Shown here: positions 33,791 through 43,766 of the stretch, in pieces
Layout: each line of letters begins with the position of its first letter
Numbering within the stretch: the stretch's first letter is position 1
Assembly: GCA_949118805.1 (NCBI GenBank)
Contig: CASAUJ010000007.1
Coordinates: 1-52,077 of the forward strand
Source of the DNA: an uncultured Clostridia bacterium
Lineage (GTDB): Bacteria > Bacillota > Clostridia > TANB77 > CAG-508
Length of the DNA: 52,077 nt
Reading direction: 5' to 3'
Position numbers and translations under genes: made by a program
Notes under the pieces: generated by a model
Told to the model about the DNA's origin: nothing
The model's input: the letters and a program-made list of their open reading frames with translations, nothing else
Database searches by the model: none

Positions 33791-34039
33791 ATGGAAATAG
33801 CAAAAGGAATACTAATAGTAATTTACTTTATCGTAGCATTGATTTTAATCATCTTAACATTAATACAAACAAAAGAGGATGAAGGGTTATCATCAACTAT
33901 AACAGGTTCATCTACTAATAATTTTTTCGAGAAAAATAAAGGAAGAACCAAAGAAGGAAAACAAAAAAGATGGACAATTATTTTAGCAGTAGTATTTGCA
34001 ATATTAACCATAGCATTAGGAATCTTATATATGGCATAA
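33791..34039 (+). CDS. secG: Preprotein translocase subunit SecG
   Basis: SecG assists protein export through SecYEG. The 82 residues have two membrane spans (about 6-25 and 59-80), and a linker with EDEGLSSTITGSSTNNFFEKNKG that matches the family's Gly/Ser loop. secG followed by rnr is the usual Firmicute order. Confidence 0.93.
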   Translation: MEIAKGILIVIYFIVALILIILTLIQTKEDEGLSSTITGSSTNNFFEKNKGRTKEGKQKRWTIILAVVFAILTIALGILYMA

Positions 34040-34052
34040 AAATAGTAAAAAG

Positions 34053-34080
34053 GGCGGTTTGAAAACTTGCTCTTTTTTTT
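34053..34080 (+). terminator. Terminator after secG
   Basis: AAAGGGC and GCTCTTT pair with one wobble, followed by eight T residues. Confidence 0.65.
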
Positions 34081-34105
34081 ACAAAAGTAAAGAAAGGAAA
34101 GGAAA

Positions 34106-36223
34106 ATGGAAGAACAAGAATCAAAAATATTGGCTTTTATGAAAGACAAAGAGTATGTACCAATGAAGGCAAAAGAAATGGCTATGTTAATGAGGGTACC
34201 TAAAAATGAATATAGAGATTTTTTAGAGGTATTAGGAAATTTAGAATTAAATTTTAAAATACAAAAAAATAGAAAGAGTAAATATCGAATTACAGAAAAA
34301 AATTATTATGATGGGATTTATCGAAAAAATCAAAAAGGTTTTGGATTTGTAAAATTAGAAAATGAAGAAGAAGAGATTTATATTGCAAAGGAAAATTCAT
34401 GTCAAGCATTAAATGGTGATCGAGTATTAATTGAAAAGATAGAAGAAGGAAATAAGATAAAAAGTGCAGAAGGAAAAGTTGTAAAAATATTAAAGCATGA
34501 AAAAGATACCATTGTCGGAATTTTTCAAAATAGTAAGAATTTTGGGTTTGTTGTACCAGATGACAAAAATTTTGGAACCGATATTTTTATTAGCAAAAAG
34601 GATATGGGAAAGGCAAGAAATAATCATAAAGTATTAGTAAAAATCACGAAATATCCACAAAAAGGGAAAAAAGCAGAAGGGAAGATTATAGAAGTTTTAG
34701 GAAATGTAAATGAAGCAGGAGTAGATATGTTGTCTTTGATTAAGGAATATAAACTGCCATCAACATTTCCAGAATCAGTGGTGCAAGAAGCAAAATATTT
34801 TGAAAATAAAGTAGACAAAAAAGAGATTCCCCATCGAGTTGATTTTCGTGATCGAGAGATTTTTACCATTGATGGAGAAGATGCAAAAGATTTAGATGAT
34901 GCAGTTCGAGTAGAAAAATTAGAGAATGGGAATTATAAATTAGAAGTACATATTGCAGATGTAAGTTTCTATGTAAAAGAAAATAGTTTACTAGATCAAG
35001 AAGCTCTAATAAGGGGAACTAGTATTTATATGCTAGGAAGAGTGATTCCAATGCTTCCAAGAGAACTATCAAATGGAATATGTAGTTTAAATGCAGGAGA
35101 AGACCGCTTTACTTTATCATGTATCATGGAAATAGATGAAAAAGGAAATGTTATAACATCAGAAATTGTAAAGGGAATCATTCAAGTAACAAAAAGAATG
35201 AGTTATACAGAGGTACAAGCCATTTTAGATCAATCAGAGGAAGCCATTAGTAAGAAATATCAATCTTATCTTTCTCATTTTGAGTTAATGGAAGAGTTAG
35301 CTTCTATTTTAAAGAAAAAACGAATGGAACAAGGATATTTGAATTTGGACATCCCAGAAAGTAAAATTGATTTAGATTTGGAAGGAAAAGTTACTAATAT
35401 TTCAAAATATGAAACAACTTTTGCACATGAAATCATTGAGCAATTCATGTTAACTGCAAATGAAACCATAGCAGAAAAATTTTTCTGGTTAGAAGCACCA
35501 TTTATTTATCGTGTTCATGAAGATCCAGATCTTGAAAAAATACAAGAATTAAATAAGTTCTTATTCAATTTTGGAATGAAAATAAAGGCAAATCAAGATA
35601 ATATTTTTCCAAAAGAATTTGCTAAGATAATAGAAGAAGTAAAAGGAAAAGAAGAAGAAAAAGTAGTTTCTAATTTAATATTAAGAACTTTAAAAGTAGC
35701 TAGGTATGAAGCAGAAAATAAAGGACATTTTGGGATTGCTAGTAAATATTACTGCCATTTTACTTCTCCTATTAGAAGATATCCAGACTTATTTATTCAC
35801 AGAATTATTTCGAAATATTTAGAAGAAAATTATGATGTTTCTGAAAAATGGATGGAAGATCATCAAATACAAGCAGAAGAAAGAGCTAATCAATCCTCAG
35901 AAAGAGAAAAAGTAGCAACCAAGGTAGAAAGAGAAGCAGAAGACTTAAAAAAGGCGGAATATATGGAGAAAAGGATAGGAGAAGAATATGAAGGAATCAT
36001 ATCTTCTGTTACATCATTTGGGATTTTTGTAGAATTGGAAAATACAGTAGAAGGCTTAATACGATTTGAAGATTTAGGAGATGAATATTTTATTTATGAT
36101 GAAGAAAGAAAAAGATTGATAGGAGAAAGAACTAATACTACTTACAAAATTGGAGACAAAGTATCAATCCGAGTAAAAAAAGCTAGTAAGATATTGAGAC
36201 AAATTGATTTTGAATTAGTTTAA
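34106..36223 (+). CDS. rnr: Ribonuclease R
   Basis: RNase R is a 3'-5' exoribonuclease that degrades structured RNA. The 705 residues show an N-terminal winged helix (about 1-60), cold-shock OB domains (GFGFVKLENEEEEIYIA; NFGFVVPDDKNFGTDIFI), the RNB catalytic domain with DGEDAKDLDDAV metal-binding aspartates, and a C-terminal S1 domain (EYEGIISSVTSFGIFVELEN). It lacks the long basic tail of some homologs. The stop codon borders a palindromic element that may act as its terminator. Confidence 0.96.
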   Translation: MEEQESKILAFMKDKEYVPMKAKEMAMLMRVPKNEYRDFLEVLGNLELNFKIQKNRKSKYRITEKNYYDGIYRKNQKGFGFVKLENEEEEIYIAKENSCQALNGDRVLIEKIEEGNKIKSAEGKVVKILKHEKDTIVGIFQNSKNFGFVVPDDKNFGTDIFISKKDMGKARNNHKVLVKITKYPQKGKKAEGKIIEVLGNVNEAGVDMLSLIKEYKLPSTFPESVVQEAKYFENKVDKKEIPHRVDFRDREIFTIDGEDAKDLDDAVRVEKLENGNYKLEVHIADVSFYVKENSLLDQEALIRGTSIYMLGRVIPMLPRELSNGICSLNAGEDRFTLSCIMEIDEKGNVITSEIVKGIIQVTKRMSYTEVQAILDQSEEAISKKYQSYLSHFELMEELASILKKKRMEQGYLNLDIPESKIDLDLEGKVTNISKYETTFAHEIIEQFMLTANETIAEKFFWLEAPFIYRVHEDPDLEKIQELNKFLFNFGMKIKANQDNIFPKEFAKIIEEVKGKEEEKVVSNLILRTLKVARYEAENKGHFGIASKYYCHFTSPIRRYPDLFIHRIISKYLEENYDVSEKWMEDHQIQAEERANQSSEREKVATKVEREAEDLKKAEYMEKRIGEEYEGIISSVTSFGIFVELENTVEGLIRFEDLGDEYFIYDEERKRLIGERTNTTYKIGDKVSIRVKKASKILRQIDFELV

Positions 36224-36344
36224 TGTGCAATGGGGACGTTTCTTTTTTCACATTTTTGCAAATTATAAAAAACAATATAAGTAAAAACTAGAATAGAAAT
36301 ATTTTTTGCAAAATGTGAAAAAAGAAACGTCCCCATTGCACATT
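36223..36344. repeat. Palindromic interspersed element, copy 2
   Basis: The arms 36223-36263 and 36305-36344 are near-perfect inverted copies of about 40 bases containing GTGCAATGGGGACGTTTC, separated by about 40 A+T-rich bases. It starts directly at the rnr stop. It is closely related to the element at 45050. Confidence 0.88.
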
Positions 36345-36524
36345 TTAGTGGAGCCAAACCATAATATTAGAAAAAATAACAACAAAAACGGAAAAAGCAA
36401 TTACAATGATTCCTCCTGTTTTGTTTTTTATAGTATTTATTTCATAAAAAGCATAACCAATTACTTTGAACAAGAGATATAGACTAATTATTAAAAATAA
36501 AACATGATATACAATGGTAAACAA
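36345..36524 (-). CDS. Small hydrophobic protein with TTG start
   Basis: A frame of 59 residues begins at TTG 36524, 7 bases after a strong AAAGGAGGA site on the minus strand. It encodes two hydrophobic spans (FTIVYHVLFLIISLYLLFKV and GIIVIAFSVFVVIFSNIMV) joined by YEINTIKNKTGG. No family is recognised. It lies downstream of gerC on the same strand, and its stop touches the arm of the palindromic element. The good ribosome site and the open frame support it. Confidence 0.5.
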   Translation of the reverse strand: MFTIVYHVLFLIISLYLLFKVIGYAFYEINTIKNKTGGIIVIAFSVFVVIFSNIMVWLH

Positions 36525-36584
36525 AATAGTTCCTCCTTTCTATTATTAAGAAAGATTTTGAAATTAGTAGATTAAGTTATAGAG

Positions 36585-36640
36585 GAGTGTCCCTTTGATC
36601 TTTAAAACAGTGATTTTAAAGAGCGTCCCTTTAATCCCCC
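36585..36640. repeat. Interspersed element, copy 3
   Basis: The 25-base unit GATTTTAAAGAGCGTCCC... (36612-36636) ends in TTTAATC. A partial copy GTCCCTTTGATC lies just before it, and the hairpin CTTTAAAA / TTTTAAAG sits between. It shares 23 of 25 bases with the copy at 47220. Confidence 0.7.
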
Positions 36641-36654
36641 CTCTCTCTCTGTAT

Positions 36655-37878
36655 TTAAGTTTCTGTGATTAACATGCTAGATTGGATGGAGGTGTCAACA
36701 CTGACTTCAAAAAATGCGTTTTGATATTGGTCACACCAATTATAATTGTCATAATCTTGTGTAGTGAGAAAATTATTTAAGGCATATTTTCCAAATCCGT
36801 TAATGTCAGATTTGAATTCTTTGGAAGTTTTATATAAATAATCAGAAAATACGGATTCTAAGTATTTATTGCAGGTTTTTGATAAGGCTTCTAGAATTTC
36901 TGGATTAAGGTATTGCGAGTTGCTAGACATAGAGTAAATTCTTCCTGTGAATGCAGTTTTTACTTTTATATAAGGGGAAGTAGTATCAGTGTTGATATCA
37001 ACTTTGGTACTTCCATTAGGATAAAGGTATATGTCAATATAACTATTGACATCATCTGGATCTGGAATAGAAACTAGAAAACGATCCACACGGTTACGTA
37101 AAGCTAGACAAGTAGTTGTTTCCAAGGCACATAATTCACCAACTAATTTGTCATCTTTGAAAGCTGCAATTCCTATATTTTCTGCTCCATTTTCTCCTTC
37201 GATAGGGGTTTGATTGGATTTTACATTATAGTTTTCTTGAATGTGGTTGTTTCCTTGATTTTCTGGCTTTTCAGTTGAAATACCACCTAGAATTGCAATG
37301 GGTTCACATGTTTTACAGATGATTGCATTAAAAAAATCACCAATTGTAGCATTTGGTTTAAAACCAGTATATTTGCTAGAGTTTGTAAAAATCTCATAAT
37401 ATTTTGAAATCAAGTTTTCAAGTTCAGGAGAGGTTTGTTCCATATATAATTTAGCAGGGCATTTACTAATTACAATGTTAGCAGAAGGTCTTATTTGAGT
37501 ATCATTAATTAGTGTGTAGATTTCTTCTGAAATGCCTTGTTCGGCAAGTTCCTCTGAAAAGATAATGACTTTACAATGGGATAAATTTAATTCTTTTCCG
37601 ATATAGCTATCCATTAAATTAATAGCTGTACTAAGAGAGGATGCTGTTACCGTATCCATAATAGTAGGGGTTTTTTCAGTAGAACCAGATTCTGTTGACT
37701 TAGAAGTAGTTGAAAATTGAAAACTTACTTCCAAATTATTGTCTTTTCCTTTATCAATTCCAATGGCTAGAACATAGGCTAAATTATCCATACTAAGAGA
37801 TAAATAAGAACTCGAAAAAGCGATGATGAAAAGGGTAATTAAAATTAAAATAAATAATTTTTGTATTAATTTGTTCAT
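36655..37878 (-). CDS. Ger(x)C-family spore germination protein without a lipobox cysteine
   Basis: GerC-type proteins are the lipoprotein subunit of germinant receptors on the spore inner membrane. The 407 residues contain the family start after the signal, NLAYVLAIGIDKGKDN (about 32-47). The later regions HCKVIIFSEELAEQGI and IRPSANIVISKCPA are typical. The signal peptide ends SSSYLSLSMDN with no cysteine where the lipobox Cys normally sits. The protein therefore may be membrane-anchored by its N-terminal span instead of lipid. It is the last gene of gerA-gerB-gerC on the minus strand, 18 bases after gerB. Confidence 0.9.
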   Translation of the reverse strand: MNKLIQKLFILILITLFIIAFSSSYLSLSMDNLAYVLAIGIDKGKDNNLEVSFQFSTTSKSTESGSTEKTPTIMDTVTASSLSTAINLMDSYIGKELNLSHCKVIIFSEELAEQGISEEIYTLINDTQIRPSANIVISKCPAKLYMEQTSPELENLISKYYEIFTNSSKYTGFKPNATIGDFFNAIICKTCEPIAILGGISTEKPENQGNNHIQENYNVKSNQTPIEGENGAENIGIAAFKDDKLVGELCALETTTCLALRNRVDRFLVSIPDPDDVNSYIDIYLYPNGSTKVDINTDTTSPYIKVKTAFTGRIYSMSSNSQYLNPEILEALSKTCNKYLESVFSDYLYKTSKEFKSDINGFGKYALNNFLTTQDYDNYNWCDQYQNAFFEVSVDTSIQSSMLITET

Positions 37879-37896
37879 AATATTTTCTCCTCTCTA

Positions 37897-39000
37897 TTAG
37901 GGTAAAGTTTTATTTGTTTTTTGTTTTCTTTTCAGAAGATTGGCTAAAATTAAAATCGTGATTCCTAAGAAAAAGGTAATTCCTAATACTAAATAAGGAT
38001 ACACTTCTGTTTCAAATTTATCAGAAATAGCATAATTTTTAGGGAATAATGCAAGCGCAAAAATAAAAAGTCCAAAAATATCAATTAAAGGTTTTTTGGT
38101 TTCAATATGAGTAAGTTTCTTAAAAATACTCATAGAAAATTTACTTGTAATACTTAAATAACAAGCATAGGCTAAAATCCAAATAAGAAGAAAAATAGAT
38201 TCTAGTCTTTGAAAAAAGGTACCAAATTCTATATAACGAGTAGCATTATACAGAGGGGTAATTTCATTTGTATTGATGAAAAAAGAAAACATAAAGAGAA
38301 GAGTAGCAACACATAGGATTAGATAAATAGCTGAAATGCCAATAGAAACAAGAGCTATTTTTTTCATTTTTTCAGGTTCTTTTAGATAAGGTGGTAAAAA
38401 GTAAAGAAAAGAAATTCCACCAAAGGCAGCTAAATTTCCAAGTCCTAATACAAAAGTCTGAATAAGACCATCTCCTAAGATGGGGAAAGCTCTTTCTGGG
38501 ACAAACTGATTCATATTGGCAAAAAACAGAAAAACAATACTAGCTAGTACAAGGGGAACAATTAATAAGTTGGTTTTTAAAGAAGCATTAAAATCAAGTC
38601 TATTGGCAGCACAGACAGCAAGGACAAAAAAGGAAATAATAAAGATAATATTGGTCATAGGATAATAGATGATTTTTATACTTTCACAAAAATTTCTAAG
38701 CAAAATACTAGAACTAACTAAAAAGTAAAAGATAAAAATAGTACCAATGATAGTTTTTAATACTTTTCCACCTAAATATTCCGAAATGTCAATGATATCA
38801 CATCCGCCAAAGTTTTTCATTAATCGAACAATGAGGTAAGAGAAGAAGAGAGCTAAGATGCTAACAAAGATTAAGTTAATAATGGTTGATGATTTAGTGG
38901 AAACTAAAAGTTCTCTTGGTAAGGAAGAGATCGTGTGGGTAATAATAATGGTAAGAACTAACATAATTGCTTCCATTGTACCAATTTTTGATTTTGTCAT
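37897..39000 (-). CDS. GerB-type spore germination permease
   Basis: The 367 residues are an amino acid permease-like membrane protein of about ten spans, the B subunit that helps bind germinants. The start TKSKIGTMEAIMLVLTII and the FGGCDIIDISEYLGGKV segment are typical. It lies between gerA and gerC; all three are read from the minus strand. Confidence 0.93.
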   Translation of the reverse strand: MTKSKIGTMEAIMLVLTIIITHTISSLPRELLVSTKSSTIINLIFVSILALFFSYLIVRLMKNFGGCDIIDISEYLGGKVLKTIIGTIFIFYFLVSSSILLRNFCESIKIIYYPMTNIIFIISFFVLAVCAANRLDFNASLKTNLLIVPLVLASIVFLFFANMNQFVPERAFPILGDGLIQTFVLGLGNLAAFGGISFLYFLPPYLKEPEKMKKIALVSIGISAIYLILCVATLLFMFSFFINTNEITPLYNATRYIEFGTFFQRLESIFLLIWILAYACYLSITSKFSMSIFKKLTHIETKKPLIDIFGLFIFALALFPKNYAISDKFETEVYPYLVLGITFFLGITILILANLLKRKQKTNKTLP

Positions 39001-39074
39001 AGTAATAGATCCTTTCTATTTAGTTTTTTACAATCCTTTCATTAAGCGGATGCCAAGTAAGAAGGAAAAATCTT

Positions 39075-40792
39075 TTATTTATGATATTTCCATTTCATAG
39101 AAAATTTAGCTTGATCTTTTTCTTTTTTAGAAGCTACATAAGAAGGACGAAATTCTCTTTTCCAAATAGGATTTAATAAATAGTTATTTCCATTCGAATC
39201 GGTGTGGGGAGCAAAAGGCGTGGTGTAAGAAATACCAAAAGAACGTAAACTACAAACAAGGCTAATGTAGACGAATAATCCCAAAGCAATGCCTAAAAAT
39301 CCAGCCATAAAACCAAGTAAGACAAAGGCAAAACGGAAATATCTTAGGTGAAAGCCAAAAGAAAAATCAGGAATAGCAAAAGAGGCAATACCAGTCATGG
39401 CTACAACAATAATTAAAATAGGGCTTACAATGCCAGCACTAACAGCAGCTTGTCCTAGAACCAAAGCTCCTACAATTCCAATGGTAGGACCAATTGCGGA
39501 AGGAACACGAAGTCCTGCTTCACGAATTAATTCAAAAGAAATTTCCATTAAAAGAATTTCCAAAATAATAGGGAAAGGTACGTTTTCTCTTGAACTTAAA
39601 ATAGAATAGAGTAGTCCAGTTGGTAGAATTTCTTGATGGAAACTAGTAATAGCAACATAGAGTCCTGGTAAAAGGAGTGTAATAAAAGCTGCTAAAAACC
39701 TAAGTCCTCTTAGAAAATTAGCAAAGTTCACCTTCATGTTAGTATCTTCTGGTGAAGCTAAAAAGTCGATTAATATAGCTGGCATGATAATACCATAAGG
39801 AGTACCATTAACAATGACGACAACACGTCCTTTTAATAAATATTTAGTTGCTTTATCTGGTCTTTCAGTAGAGATCATCTCAGGAATTCCTAAAGCATTT
39901 GACTCTACAATAAGTTGTTCCAATTCACCAGCAGATAGTAAAGAATCTATCGCCAAATTGTTTAATCGATATTTTACCTCATTTACTAAATCAGTATTGG
40001 TTATATTTTTCATGTAACAAACAGCACATTTGGTTTTCGTGATTTTGCCAATTTCTAAGTTTTCAATAATCAAATTTTCATTATTGACAATTCTTCGAAT
40101 TAAAGAAGTGTTGGTCCTAATATTTTCCACAAAAGCTTCATGAGGACCTTTGATAACAATTTCATTACTAGGACTTTCTACACTTCTTTGTTTAAATCCT
40201 TTTACCTCAATATCAAAGGCAAGATTTAAGGTGTCTACGAATAGAGCACAATTTCCGAGAATTAATACCGACTAACAACTTGATCAAAATTAGTTATTTC
40301 TTTCATAGCATTTTGGGGCATTAGGCATCCCATTAGATAGTTTGCTAAATCAAATTTTTTTACTTTTCGAATGGTAATCTTATTATTAATGGTTTCTGAA
40401 ATTACTTTATTTTGTGTACCCTCATATAAATTGTTTTTATTTCGTAGCATTAAAGGTTCTAAAATGAATTTGTCCATAATTTCAGAATCGACCATTCCAT
40501 CAATATAAGTTAAAAAAGCATTATATTGTTTTCCTCTAGCATTAATGGTAAATTCTCTTAAAATTACATCACTATTAATAAGTAAATTATATTTTGATTG
40601 CATATATTCTCGATTTGCTTTTAAACTAGGAAAAATGTGGATGGTTTCTTTTTCTGGTTTTTCTACGGTAGTAGAATTAGGAATGAAATCATTATTGTTT
40701 TCAGTAGAAGAGGTACTTTCCGGTAAACTAAAGTCATATTCAACAGGTGGGGTATAAGTAAAAATAGTTTTTAATAAATCTTTTAATTTCAT
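39075..40792 (-). CDS. GerA-type spore germination protein, decoded across two CGG +1 sites
   Basis: The A subunit of a germinant receptor is a large membrane protein. The start is ATG 40792 (GGAG upstream), giving KLKDLLKTIF. After about 174 codons an in-frame CGG (40268-40270) follows FDQVVS. Skipping its C gives GINS, and an in-frame CGG (40255-40257) follows. Skipping its C too gives GNCALFVDTLNLAFDIEVK, then KQRSVESPSNEIVIKGPHEAFVENIRTNT, a continuous GerA sequence to 39075. The total is about 571 residues with several spans in the C-terminal half. Read straight, the first frame stops one codon after the first CGG. It is first in gerA-gerB-gerC. Confidence 0.88.
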
Positions 40793-40904
40793 AATTTTCT
40801 CCAAAAATAGTTTTTATTAGTATTTCTAAAAAAGTGTAAAATATACTAGTCTTAGAAAGAAAAAAATGATATAATTTAAAAGAGTAAGAATGAGGAGAAA
40901 ACAG

Positions 40905-42035
40905 ATGAAAAGTAAAATAGTAACAGTGTTGATGACCATTGCTGTGTTTTTTCTAAGTAGTGTTTTTTGTTTCATGGGAATTATTTTATGGAATGAATAT
41001 ATAGAAATAAAAGTTTTGAAACAACCAGAGAATGCAAAAACGATTTTTTATGGAAATGAAGAAACTGTTGAGCAAAATATCAAGACTCCACAAATTGCAG
41101 AAAATCCTTTTGATAAACTAAAAGATGTAGGACAAAAAACAGAGGAACAAGAAGATGCGTTTCCTATAAGTGTGAACCAATATTTTTATCAGCAATTAGA
41201 AGAACCATCAAAAATAATTTATAGAGCTTTCGAAAAGAATAAAGAAAATATGAAAACAGGGACATATCAAGTAGATTTAGGAAATGCTTTTGATGATATT
41301 CTGAAGCAAAGTGATGGACAAGATCAATTAGGTGAGTATTATCAATCAGCTATTGAAGCATATACTTATGATCATCCAGAGGTATTTTATTGGAGTCCTA
41401 ATAAAATGTATTTAAACATAGAAACCACTACAAAGGGAAAGAATGTTACTTATCATGTGTATATTGACAATGGAAAAGAAGAGAATTATTGGATCCATGA
41501 GTTTTCATCAAAGGAGCAAGTGCAAGAGGCATTGAAACAAATAGAAGAAAAGAAAAATATTATTTTACAAAATAAAACAGAAAGCGTTTATGATAATATT
41601 AAAATGGTACATGATTACTTAATAGAAAATGTAGAATATGACACGAGTATTTCCAAAGATAATATTTATAATATTTATGGAGCTTTGGTAAAAGGAGAAG
41701 CTGTATGTGAAGGTTATGCAAGGAGTTTTAAGTATATGATGGATGCCATGGGAATTCCATGTACTTTAGTAATTGGGAAAGGAAATAATAGAGAGGGACA
41801 AATTGAAAATCATGCTTGGAATTATGTACAAATGGGAGAGGTTTGGTATGCTGTGGATGTTACTTGGGATGATCCTGTAACGACTACTGGTTGGGTAAGT
41901 CCAAGTTCAAAATATCGTTATTTTTTAAAGGGAACAAGAGATATGGTAAAAGATCATACCCCAAGTGGACAATTTACGAATGGGGGAAAGATGTTTTATT
42001 ATCCAACCCTTAGCATATCGAATTATGGAGAGTAA
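40905..42035 (+). CDS. Secreted or anchored transglutaminase-like protein
   Basis: ATG 40905 follows AGGAG and gives 376 residues. The N-terminal span (about 5-30) is a signal or anchor. The transglutaminase core at about 260-330 has the full triad: Cys in GEAVCEGYARSFKYM, His in ENHAWNYVQ, and Asp in WYAVDVTWDDP. Such proteins cross-link or hydrolyse peptides outside the cell; the substrate is unknown. It is divergent from the germination genes. Confidence 0.85.
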   Translation: MKSKIVTVLMTIAVFFLSSVFCFMGIILWNEYIEIKVLKQPENAKTIFYGNEETVEQNIKTPQIAENPFDKLKDVGQKTEEQEDAFPISVNQYFYQQLEEPSKIIYRAFEKNKENMKTGTYQVDLGNAFDDILKQSDGQDQLGEYYQSAIEAYTYDHPEVFYWSPNKMYLNIETTTKGKNVTYHVYIDNGKEENYWIHEFSSKEQVQEALKQIEEKKNIILQNKTESVYDNIKMVHDYLIENVEYDTSISKDNIYNIYGALVKGEAVCEGYARSFKYMMDAMGIPCTLVIGKGNNREGQIENHAWNYVQMGEVWYAVDVTWDDPVTTTGWVSPSSKYRYFLKGTRDMVKDHTPSGQFTNGGKMFYYPTLSISNYGE

Positions 42036-42043
42036 AGAAAATC

Positions 42044-42092
42044 GAAAAAGCGAACTTAAGATTTTTAGAGATAAATCTTAGGTTCGCTTTTT
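42044..42092. terminator. Strong bidirectional terminator
   Basis: GAAAAAGCGAAC-TTAAGATTT pairs with its inverted copy ending GTTCGCTTTTTC. It lies between the transglutaminase-like gene and spoIVA. Confidence 0.92.
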
Positions 42093-42115
42093 CAAAGGAA
42101 TTTTAAAAATTCACA

Positions 42116-43594
42116 TTAAAGAATAATACAAATTAAACCACCACTGCCCTCATTTACAATACGCTCTAATGTTTCTTGAAGTTTTAATTGAGCATCTTCA
42201 GGCATTTTAGAAAGTTTTGTTTGTAGTCCTTCATTGACTAATTCATGTAAGCTTTTTCCGAAGATATTAGATTTCCAAATTTCTTTTGGGTTACTTTCAA
42301 ATTCAGAAAGTAAATAGTTTACTAATTCCTCTGATTGTTTTTCAGAACCAACAATTGGAGAAACTTCAGTTTCTACACAAGTTTTAATTAAATGAATGGA
42401 AGGGGCTTTGGCTTTTAATTTAACACCAAAACGAGAGCCCTGTTTGATCATTTCAGGTTCTTCTAATTCTAAATCTTCAATACTAGGAGTTACGATACCA
42501 TAGCCTTTTGCATCAACTTCTTCCAAAGCATAGGCAATTCGATCAAATTTCTTTTTGGTTTTTGATAAATCAGAAATAATACGAAATAAATCTCCCTCAT
42601 TAGAAACTTCTACATTTGTAATTTCAGAAAGAACTTGATAAAATAATTCTTCCTTTAAGGTAATTTCAATATTTACGGTTCCATCCCCTAAACGAATATC
42701 GCCAATTAAAGTATTGGAAATAATTTCTGTTTGTTTTATTTGTTGTACACAAGGGGAAACATCTTTTAACACAGACACATTTTCAAAAGCATTTTTAATT
42801 TCACTAAATAGTTCACTTTTTAAGGGATGAGTAAATTCTAATCCATCCATCCAGCGAGGAAATTTAATACCAATTTGTTCTACTGGAAATTCATATAAAA
42901 TTTTAGAGAACATAGTGTTAATGTCATCAATACTTAAATATTCACAATTGATGGGCATAACGGTGGTATTATATTTTTCGCTTAATTTATTGGCTAATTC
43001 TTTGGTATAACTAGAATCTGGATCATTTGAATTTAAAAGAATAATAAAAGGTTTATTTAAAGCTTTTAATTCATTGACAACTCTTTCTTCCGCTTGTCTG
43101 TAATCTTCTCTTGGAATGTCAGTAATGGATCCGTCAGTTGTAACAAGAATACCAATAGTAGAATGTTCTTCAATTACTTTTTTGGTTCCAATTTCAGCAG
43201 CCATTTCAAAAGGAATTTCTTCCTCTGACCAAGGGGTTTTTACCATACGAGGCATGTCATCTTCTAAATAGCCAATGGCATTATCAACTAAATAACCAAC
43301 ACAATCTACTAAGCGAGTTTTAAATTTTAGATTATCATCTAATGTAATTTCAATGGCTTCATTTGGAATAAACTTTGGTTCTGTGGTCATGATAGTTTTT
43401 CCACCAGCACTTTGAGGAAGTTCATCTTTTGCCCTTTCTTTTTTATATTCATTATCAATATTTGGGATTACTAATAAATCCATAAACCTTTTAATAAAAG
43501 TAGATTTACCAGTTCTAACAGGCCCAACTACTCCCACATAGATGTCGCCATCTGTTCTTTTTGCGATGTCTTCATACAATCTTGTATTTTCCAT
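42116..43594 (-). CDS. spoIVA: Stage IV sporulation protein A
   Basis: SpoIVA is an ATPase that polymerises on the forespore to form the base of the spore coat. The 492 residues are the normal size. The P-loop GPVRTGKS lies at about 24-31, and the family sequence RLVDCVGYLVDNAIGYLEDD follows. The C-terminal end is SGGLICIIL, as in homologs. GGAGGTATAT precedes the start. It proves the organism can form spores, or recently could. Confidence 0.97.
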   Translation of the reverse strand: MENTRLYEDIAKRTDGDIYVGVVGPVRTGKSTFIKRFMDLLVIPNIDNEYKKERAKDELPQSAGGKTIMTTEPKFIPNEAIEITLDDNLKFKTRLVDCVGYLVDNAIGYLEDDMPRMVKTPWSEEEIPFEMAAEIGTKKVIEEHSTIGILVTTDGSITDIPREDYRQAEERVVNELKALNKPFIILLNSNDPDSSYTKELANKLSEKYNTTVMPINCEYLSIDDINTMFSKILYEFPVEQIGIKFPRWMDGLEFTHPLKSELFSEIKNAFENVSVLKDVSPCVQQIKQTEIISNTLIGDIRLGDGTVNIEITLKEELFYQVLSEITNVEVSNEGDLFRIISDLSKTKKKFDRIAYALEEVDAKGYGIVTPSIEDLELEEPEMIKQGSRFGVKLKAKAPSIHLIKTCVETEVSPIVGSEKQSEELVNYLLSEFESNPKEIWKSNIFGKSLHELVNEGLQTKLSKMPEDAQLKLQETLERIVNEGSGGLICIIL

Positions 43595-43766
43595 CTATAT
43601 ACCTCCTTTAATGTCGCTTTTGTTCAGATTAAAATGTTTGTACAAATAACTTTAGTTAATATATATGGAGTGTTTTTAGGGAATATGACAAGTTTTTATT
43701 AAAAACTTGATAAATGGAAGCAAATATGATAAAATCTCATATAATATAGAAAATCACGAATACCTA

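Noticed and set aside
40262..40792. A separate 180-residue gene upstream of gerA
   Set aside because: Its sequence is the standard N-terminal domain of GerA, and the gap is closed by two CGG skips.
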